This document shows, one piece after another, positions 57,301 to 64,000 of a stretch of 64,000 nt of DNA (positions within the stretch are counted from its first letter, which is position 1; each line of letters opens with the position of its first letter). The notes below the pieces were generated by a model, which was not told where the DNA came from, searched no databases, and was given only the letters and a program-made list of their open reading frames with translations. The stretch spans positions 125,966,661 through 126,030,660 of the forward strand of contig NC_092522.1 of NCBI RefSeq assembly GCF_037038585.1. Reading direction: 5' to 3'. Source of the stretch: Patagioenas fasciata. Lineage: Eukaryota > Chordata > Aves > Columbiformes > Columbidae. A program made the translations under genes and the position numbers.

Positions 57301-60300
57301 CTGGTCTCGGGCTCTGCCAGGCCGGCTCGCGGAGCTCTGGTCCTGTTCTCTGGCCTAAGCAAACTAACAAAGTCACGCTGCTCTCCACCAGACATACCTA
57401 CCGCTTTTCGGGAGCCTTTGGTCTAACACACTGCCATTCCCCATCTCTTCTCCAATGCACGTTTCATTCTGCACCGGTATTCTAGTTAGTGTGGGTTTTT
57501 TCCAATTTTTATAAATTTTTTCTTAATTGTAGATAATTGCTGTCACTGGTGGCTTGGGCGGGATTTCTGTTCCCCGCGCTATGGGGCAGAGCGAGGAGAG
57601 CCCCTGCCCCACATTCCCTGTGCTATGGGGGAATGTCTTCCAGCTTTCTTTAATGATTAAACATAACAGGCCTGGCCAAGTATTTAGATGCTAGTATCAG
57701 TGTATATATGGAGAGAGAGAAAATCATGTAATTATGATAAATATGGTGATTATGTCCTTAAATCTCAGACCTTTCACCCCTCACTTGTGCAGGGCCGAGG
57801 GGCGGGAAGGGAACAGCGTTGCTCGTGCTGAGCCTCTTGTCTCTGTGGTTGTTTCGATGGTTATCTTCTGCAGCTCGGGCTGTCTTTACGTCATTATGGC
57901 CTCTATTCCGTATTCCTGCCTATGTCACCCCATTGCATCTGGTTTTCTCACAGTAACGTGCTGCTCAGTTTACCGATCAACCCGTGTCACTCTGGTTGTG
58001 CTGCTCTCGTTTATCGCTCCGGTGTCACCTGCAGTTTCGGAATATTGAATGTCCTGGGTCTGTTGGGATTCCCGTGGAAGATCACAGAACGAATGTCCCC
58101 TGTGCGGACAGGCTGCCGGTGCCGCTGTCAGTGCAAACGGGCTGCTGGTGCAGGCGGTCAGGCTGTGGTGGAGCAGAACAGAGGAGTTCAGTGGGACCGG
58201 AGCCGCCGGGACCATCTGCTGCTGCCCGGTGCCCGCAGATCCAGCGGGTCATCGAGGGGCTGTTCGGATGCCGCTCGAACACCCGCAGGTCGGGGCATCA
58301 GCCGCCTCTCCCGACAGCCGGTCCCAGGGCTCAGAGCTTCCTCGTGACACGGCTTTGGGCTGATGGCAGCGCTCAGCCCCGTCCCCTCTCGCTGCAGAGC
58401 CAGGAGGTGGCCCCGCAGCCCTCGGCTGCTCCTCAGGGGACGCTCCCTCCAGCCCTTCCCCAGCTCTGTCCCCTCCTCGGGACACATCCCAGGACCTTCC
58501 TGTCCCTGTCCAGCCATGGGGCCCCACGCTGGGCAGGGGGGACAACCCCCTTGGTGCTGGTCGGGCTGTTCGGTGTCCCCAGGACGCGGTTTGTCCCCGT
58601 GGTGCCCGGGCTCCTGGCGAGCTGCTGCCGACAGCTCGGGGTCCGCTCTGCAGGGCTGCCCGGCCACCGGTCCCGTTCGGACTGGTGCTGGTGTCGCCCG
58701 TTCTGGGCAGAGCCCGCGCAGCTCTGGTTCCAGCTCCGCCGCTGGTCACCCAGCGCTCCATCCTGCCCAGGTCCCCTGCAGGGCTCTGGTCCCTCAGCAG
58801 AGCCAGGCACTCCATCCTGCCCAGGTCCCCTGCAAGGCTCTGGTCCCTCAGCAGAGCCAGGTGCTCCATCCTGCCCAGGTCCCCTGCAGGGCTCTGGTCC
58901 CTCAGCAGAGCCAGGCGCTCCATCCTGCCCAGGTCCCCTGCAGGGCTCTGGTCCCTCAGCAGAGCCAGGCGCTCCATCCTGCCCAGGTCCCCTGCAGGGC
59001 TCTGGTCCCTCAGCAGAGCCAGGCGCTCCATCCTGCCCAGGTCCCCTGCAGGGCTCTGGTCCCTCAGCAGAGCCAGCAGTGCCTCCCAGACTGGGTGCGT
59101 CCAGGTGACACATGTTATAGCGCAAGCTTTTAAACTGATACCGTACAGCAGTAAATGTATTGCCGCAGTGGGCTTGTTTCTCCGCTCACAATTCTCACGT
59201 GTGTGCCCCTTCGCCGTGTTAGTCCTTGTTCTTTATAAGTGCAGCCCTGAGTTTTCATTGCAGTCTGGTCGGCTGGATGACGTTAGTCTGCACTAGTTAC
59301 CAGAGTTAAAGGCACTGTCCATTGGAAACTGATGTATTTCTTAGTTTATTGGTTAGTATTGTGTTCTCAGTAGTTATTTCCTATGTATGGTGTTTAAATA
59401 AGTGTTGTGGGTGGCAGAACCCTCCGGTCAGCTCTCATTGCCATAACGCGGTACCGAAAGGGGTGAGATGGGCCGTGTTACAGGTGCCAGGGGAAGGGCT
59501 CTGGGCCGTGTGCGGGGGGGTCCTGCGGGGGGAGGGGAAGGTGACACGACAGGAGCAGCCACGAGGTGCCCAGGACCTGCGGTGAGTGGGGAACGTGAGC
59601 CGGGCTCTGCTCGCCAAGCCTCCGAATGGGCTTTTACCTCGGGGAGGAGCGGTGCAGCAACTCTGGGAACGTGCCCGGCTGGTGGTGAATGGCAGCTGAA
59701 CGGTAAATTCTGCCCGCTCTGCCCCAAGCCCGCTGGGCAGGGCTTCACCGACAGCGAGGGGCGCGGTGCCTCTGCGGGAGCTGGTACCTGTCTGAGGAAG
59801 GACGGGGTTGTGGTGAACGGTGCCGGGAGCAGGGTTGTTCTCACACCGCTGCGGCTCTGCTGGCACCGGGTGCTGCCCCAGCCGTCCTTGTGCTCGGCTT
59901 TAAACTCCGGCTTTGCCAGGTCCCTCCTCTTACTTTGTTGCTTTCTTAGGGCTCATCTGCGTCTTTAGTGTCAGGTGTGGATGTCCTCGTGCTGGGTTAA
60001 CCTTTGCATTTGTTAACTAATCCCTGCAGCAGTTTCAATGGGGTGATCCCAGCCTGCAGCTTTCCTGGTGTTTCTCCCTGCTCGGATCAGCTTCCTCTCA
60101 AGTTTTATCCCATCACCTTTCAGAAAATTTCTGCAGAAAGTTTTATCTGAGTTCTTGAGACTTTTTTTACATCCCTTTTGCATGGCTGGAGGTTTTTTTG
60201 GTGGTCAGATGAACTGTGGGTATCATAAACTGTAAGAATGTAACGGGTGGTTGCCCAGAGGCAGCGTTTACTACAGAACAGCCTTTATGCAAGGGAACTC

Positions 60301-63129
60301 TCCCTCAGGTGTGCCCAGGTCTTGCTGCTCGTGTGCCCTACAACGTGCTCCGGTCCGGGTGCGCCCGTTCCTGACCTGCAGCTGCGCGGTCCTGTCCTGG
60401 AGTGCTCGCTTAGGAAAAGTTAACGAGCAGGGTCGTTACCGCCCCAATGAAGGGTGTGCGGTCCCGGTGCGGCCTCGTGGGCTCGGGCTGACTGTGTCCG
60501 TCCCCCTGGGCAGGTGAACCAGCGCAACGTCCCCGGCATCGACAGCGCCTACCTGGCCATGGACACCGAGGAGGGCGTGGAGGTCGTGTGGAACGAGGTT
60601 CAGTTCTCCGAGCGGAAGAACTTCAAGCTCCAGGAGGTGAGCCGGCGTGTTTCCGCAGAGCTCGCGTGCGCCAGGGCGGGCTGGGGGGGCCGGCGGCCTG
60701 TCCTGGGGGGGCCGGCGGCCTGTCCTGGGGGGGCCGGTGCCCTGTCCTGGGGGGGCCGGCGGCCTGTCCTGGGGGGGCCGGCGGCCTGTCCTGTGGGTGC
60801 TGGTGCCCTGTCGCTGGGCTGCTGGCGGGGCTGGGGGCTGCAGCCCGGCCCGCACGGGAGCAGGATGAACCGCGGTGCTGTCCCCGTGCGCTCGCGCTCA
60901 GCCGAGCTGCCCTGTGGGCGGAATCGGGTGCTGTTTGTTCTTAGCGTAGGAGCTCGATGCGTACAGTGTTGTTGAAGGGACCGAGACCTAAGGAGGAGGT
61001 AAGATCTGGGCGGTGTGGTCCTGATGTAACACGTCTTTGTCTTTTTGCTGTTAAGGAAAAAGTTAAAGCGGTGTTTGACAACTTAATTCAGCTGGAACAT
61101 CTGAACATAGTGAAGTTTCACAAGTACTGGGCTGATGTGAAGGAGAATAAGGCCAGGGTAAGTACAGTGAGCAGTCTGTTGGGTTTTCTCACTGTGTCCT
61201 ACGGGTAATTAGTGACGCAGAGGGTAACGTCTTGTACTGCTCCCGCAGGTGATCTTCATCACTGAATACATGTCTTCAGGGAGCCTGAAACAGTTCCTGA
61301 AGAAGACAAAGAAAAACCACAAAACTATGAATGAGAAGGTAACCGTTTTTCCACGTACGCCCATTTTCCCTTAGCGCCATCAGCCTCTGAAGCTGTTCCA
61401 GCAGAGGATGCTGATGAGAAGGCACCCGGTGATGACCCGTGGCTGCAGTTTGCTTTGTGCTGTAACCGAGTCCAGTGCGGGTTCTCCGGGCCGGCTGCTC
61501 TGCGCTGCTGCTCTGTTCCCAGCAGTTCCGCAGCTGCCTGCGTGCGGTGTGACCGGCGGGTCCCTCCGCGCTGTGCGGGACAGGGGAGACGTCTGTGCCT
61601 CACAGGAGCTGGGGGGAGGCGTGTTTCCTGGTACCAGCTAAACTGAGCGTGGGACGGCTTTGTGCCCCTGTGCTGGGTGATCCCCGGAGCAGAGCCTGCG
61701 TTCCCGCCTGCGGGTGGGCTGCGGGTCGTCCCTTGACAGACTCGTGTCCTTCTCGTGTGTCTGCAGGCCTGGAAGCGGTGGTGCACCCAGATCCTCTCTG
61801 CTCTCAGGTACGCCAGCTGCTGCTCTCGCGCTCCAGCCGCCCCGTGCTAGGGTATCGAAAGCTGTAAACATACACGCTGCCAAACGTTTGCAGGCTCCGT
61901 GGAACGGAGCCTGCAGGGCGCTTTGTCACCCAGGCACAGTCTGCAGTGTCACCTGCGCTCCCTGTAACGTCCACAGGCTTCAGTTAGACCGTGGTGGAAC
62001 CCCTAAAATAGCGAAACAGGTACATTGTAGGGCTTTCATCGACTGGTGCTGCAGGGAGTGCAGGAGCTGAGCTCAGGGAGCTCCCCAGAGCTTTACAGCC
62101 TGACTCTAACTGTGGCCAAGGGGATGTGGCAAAGAAGTCTCAGATAAATCAAACTCCATGAGCGAGGAAAACTTCCAGTTTTCTTGGTATTGGCAGGTGC
62201 AGGTCTATAGCATGCAGTGGGCTCAGAATTGTTGTGGTGTGATGTTGTTAGAAGTGTATGTGGATCTATACATTTCTCGATGATCCAGATCCTCTGCAGC
62301 CACCTTAGTGTACCCCAGTTGAATAGAATGTAGGGGTTTTTAGGTTTGGTTTTAAAGGCTCCTCTCTGCCCGAGCCGGAGCTGGTGTGTGGCTGATAACA
62401 GCCTGGGAAAACAACCCAGGTGTCAGAACAGCACTCCCCCTCCTTAGAGGGAATTCGGTTGCCATTTGGCTCAGGGTAGCTGTTGATGAGTACCTGGGGC
62501 TCTGCTGAGCTTTAGGGAGCTGACAGTCGTGTTTGTGCTGGCTGCTCTCACAAAACCCAGCAGAGTGAGCTGCAGGAACCCTCAAAGGTACCTGGGACCC
62601 CAGCGCCAAAGGCTTTATCTGCGCCTGCCGGGAAGCTGACCAGTCGTGGTTGTACAGCACCAGCTGCCTTTTTGGTGCGCCCTGAGCAGGGCCAGTGAGG
62701 CTCTGGCACTTCTGCTATACAAGTGGAGCCCTTTTAGCACCCCCTGGCAGTATCGGGATGGATGAAGTGGTCTCTTCACCCCGGTGCCCTTCAGATCCAT
62801 CAGGGAAAACTTTCCCTTTTCCCCATGTTCTGGAGGTTGTTATTTAGTTAGAGACGATTGCCTTATTTTCCTGGTTCTCTCCTAGCCCAGAGGCTGCTGT
62901 ACAATCGTTTAACTGTCACTTCTGCTATTGCAAATCCCTGGCCTGTGCCCTCCCGTTCTCTGCCGATGTTTGGCGGAGGGGAAGGGACGGAGGCGTTCCT
63001 GGTCTCCTGACCCGTCTCTGTTCTCACTCTCCAGCTACCTCCACTCCTGTGACCCCCCAATCATCCATGGGAACCTGACCTGTGACACCATCTTCATCCA
63101 GCACAACGGACTCATCAAAATCGGGTCAG
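51331..63129 (+). CDS. NRBP1: Nuclear receptor binding protein 1 (pseudokinase), 5' part
   Basis: NRBP1 is a WNK-related pseudokinase adaptor that works with TSC22D proteins and Elongin B/C ubiquitin ligases and affects ER-Golgi traffic. Six coding exons lie in the window: 51331-51537, 60514-60636, 61056-61157, 61249-61338, 61767-61807 and 63035-63129, about 219 of the roughly 535 residues known for human; the rest lies beyond the right edge. Residues 1-69 are acidic and Ser-rich (EEEEEEESEDESEILEES). The kinase-like domain starts near 70 (VNQRNVPGIDSAYLAMDTEE). The beta-3 strand reads VEVVWNEVQ, with Asn where kinases have Lys, and the catalytic loop reads IIHGN (199-201) in place of HRD, so it should be catalytically dead. 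Exon borders match human. The 9-kb intron 2 contains a second CpG island and repeats. No damage seen. Confidence 0.96.
53300..54260. promoter_or_regulatory. CpG island inside NRBP1 intron 2
   Basis: A GC-rich, CpG-dense stretch between ordinary AT-richer intron sequence. It carries a GC box (GGGGCGGGGCGG near 53950), CRE-like TGCGTCAGC at 53978-53986 overlapping a CCAAT box at 53986-53990, and TTACATCACC near 54009. This is a standard CpG promoter layout. No exon or reading frame could be assigned. It may drive an alternative NRBP1 first exon or a non-coding RNA. Confidence 0.5.
54515..54730 (+). repeat. Dispersed repeat copy A in NRBP1 intron 2
   Basis: About 200 bp highly similar in reverse complement to 58435-58645 (shared CAAACCGCGTCCTGGGGACA, GAGGAGGGGACAGAGCTGGG). 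I do not recognise the family. Confidence 0.75.
54745..54905 (-). mobile_element. CR1-like fragment A
   Basis: Reverse-complement CR1 features: GGGGCATCAGGCGCCTCTCC, CAGCCGGTCCCGGGGC and AAAAGCTTCCTCCTGTCCAG. The first half matches 58225-58345 in the same orientation. Confidence 0.6.
58225..58345 (-). mobile_element. CR1-like fragment B
   Basis: Shares GCGGGTCATCGAGGGGCTGT and CATCAGCCGCCTCTCCCG with 54755-54860 in direct orientation, and has the CR1 tail context. The terminal part is missing. Confidence 0.6.
58435..58645 (-). repeat. Dispersed repeat copy B in NRBP1 intron 2
   Basis: Inverted relative to copy A at 54515-54730 with roughly nine of ten bases matching by eye. It lies downstream of the CR1-like fragment, whereas copy A lies upstream of it. 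Confidence 0.75.
58755..59078. repeat. 54-bp minisatellite, 6 copies, in NRBP1 intron 2
   Basis: Six copies of a 54-bp unit containing CTCCATCCTGCCCAGGTCCC and TGGTCCCTCAGCAGAGCCAG, nearly perfect. The unit is 18 codons and open on both strands, so it yields long spurious frames. Confidence 0.92.
60682..60810. repeat. 22-bp minisatellite in NRBP1 intron 3
   Basis: Five to six copies of CTGGGGGGGCCGGCGGCCTG plus TC, starting about 45 bp after the donor of the exon at 60514-60636. G-rich on the transcribed-sense strand. Confidence 0.88.
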
Positions 63130-64000
63130 GTAAGCCTTGTTGGAGGAGACCCTTGCCTAGGAGACAGGGTGCTCACCAGCAGGCGGCAGCTGATCCATTG
63201 GGGTGATCTGGTGTGCCTGTGTACCGTGTTCCTCCAGCTCCGCATCACTCGGGCCAGCGGCTGGTGGTGAATTCAGTCTTGGCTGGGCCACGTTCAGGAG
63301 CAGGACCGACACTGGGTGCTGCTTCCTTGTGAACCCCTTCTCTGGTTGTGAGCTCAGGGGACTGACCTGAGAAACGGTGTCAAAACTTGCAAGTTGTGTC
63401 TGCGTGTTATCCCAGGACTCATCTGCTCTGCAGTCTTTCTCATGTTAATACGCAGAGTTCTCTTCCCAGCGTTGCGGAGCTTTGGGAGCTGTGTCCCCTG
63501 AGCCCCACAAGTGCTTCTTGGAGCAGCCAGCACTTGTAGCCCAGGTTGCAGACAGGCTGCAGCAAGCTGCTCGCTCTGGCGCCCTCGTCCTGCCCCTCAG
63601 GCCGCCAGCTCGCGGGGGCCCGCGTGGCAGCGGTGCCCTGGGCAGGCGGCCGCCCTGCCGAATGTTCCGCTCCCCACGTCGGCAGCGGTGGTTCTGGCAG
63701 CGCCGTGCAGCGCTGCGCGCTCTGCTTTGTGCTCCTTTGCTGTTCGCGTCCCTGCAGATCCGTGCAGTCAGGGTGCGTCACGTTGTACCTTGGCGCACCC
63801 TTGCACTGGCAGTTTCGCTCTCCGTCCTGGTTCTGCAGGTGTCTCAAGCCGGAGTGTGCACGTGCCGTCCGGTAGACTTGTGTGAATTCTTGGTTTGACG
63901 TTGATAGTGTATAGGAACGAATATTCTGCTTCACCTGTCATCTAAAAATAGCCTCATACACCACAGACCTCCGTGGCTGTTCTTTCCATCAGAGCGCTCT

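Noticed and set aside
57984-59133. Open frames of 230-374 residues in NRBP1 intron 2
   Set aside because: They run through the dispersed repeat and the 54-bp minisatellite, whose unit is 18 stop-free codons. The periodic peptide is repeat-derived.
1-64000. Retroviral, LTR or other capsid-bearing elements
   Set aside because: No LTR-like paired ends, primer-binding site or viral protein similarity was seen. The only interspersed elements recognised are CR1 LINE fragments.

Overview
This is a gene-dense, GC-rich stretch of a bird genome. Evidence for a bird: truncated CR1 LINE tails with ATTCTATG-type 3' ends, very dense GC-rich minisatellites, CpG-island promoters, and exon/intron genes whose proteins closely match known vertebrate orthologues. 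The gene order EIF2B4(-) / SNX17(+) / ZNF513(-) / PPM1G(-) / NRBP1(+) is the order and orientation known from human chromosome 2p23.3, so this is a conserved synteny block. The species cannot be named from the sequence alone.

Layout. 1-1.2 kb: two identical full-length U1 snRNA genes facing each other in a large inverted repeat. 1.2-2.2 kb: minisatellites only. 2.24-8.9 kb: EIF2B4 (13 coding exons, 524 aa). 8.9-9.3 kb: a head-to-head promoter shared with SNX17, carrying two consensus cAMP-response elements. 9.3-16.1 kb: SNX17 (15 coding exons, 470 aa). 16.2-19.95 kb: ZNF513 (4 coding exons, 492 aa, nine C2H2 fingers), ending tail-to-tail with SNX17. 20-23 kb: ZNF513 CpG island, then a repeat-rich spacer. 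23.2-50.1 kb: PPM1G (10 coding exons, 562 aa), its introns swollen by minisatellites, including a 7.8-kb array of about 159 copies of a 49-bp unit. 50.1-51.3 kb: PPM1G/NRBP1 head-to-head CpG-island promoter. 51.3 kb to the end: NRBP1, of which the first six coding exons (about 219 residues) are in the window.

All five protein genes were reconstructed exon by exon. Splice sites are GT/AG throughout, phases add up, and lengths match or approach the human proteins, so all look intact. Their jobs are general cell biology: eIF2B exchange factor (translation, integrated stress response), endosomal cargo recycling (SNX17), zinc-finger transcription control (ZNF513), a nuclear PP2C phosphatase (PPM1G) and a pseudokinase adaptor (NRBP1). 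They share no obvious pathway; what links them is old synteny and two bidirectional promoters. The most unusual items are the identical inverted U1 pair with changes in both protein-binding loops, the giant VNTR with an internal block duplication, an extra intact zinc finger and a NAGNAG acceptor in ZNF513, and a second CpG island inside NRBP1.
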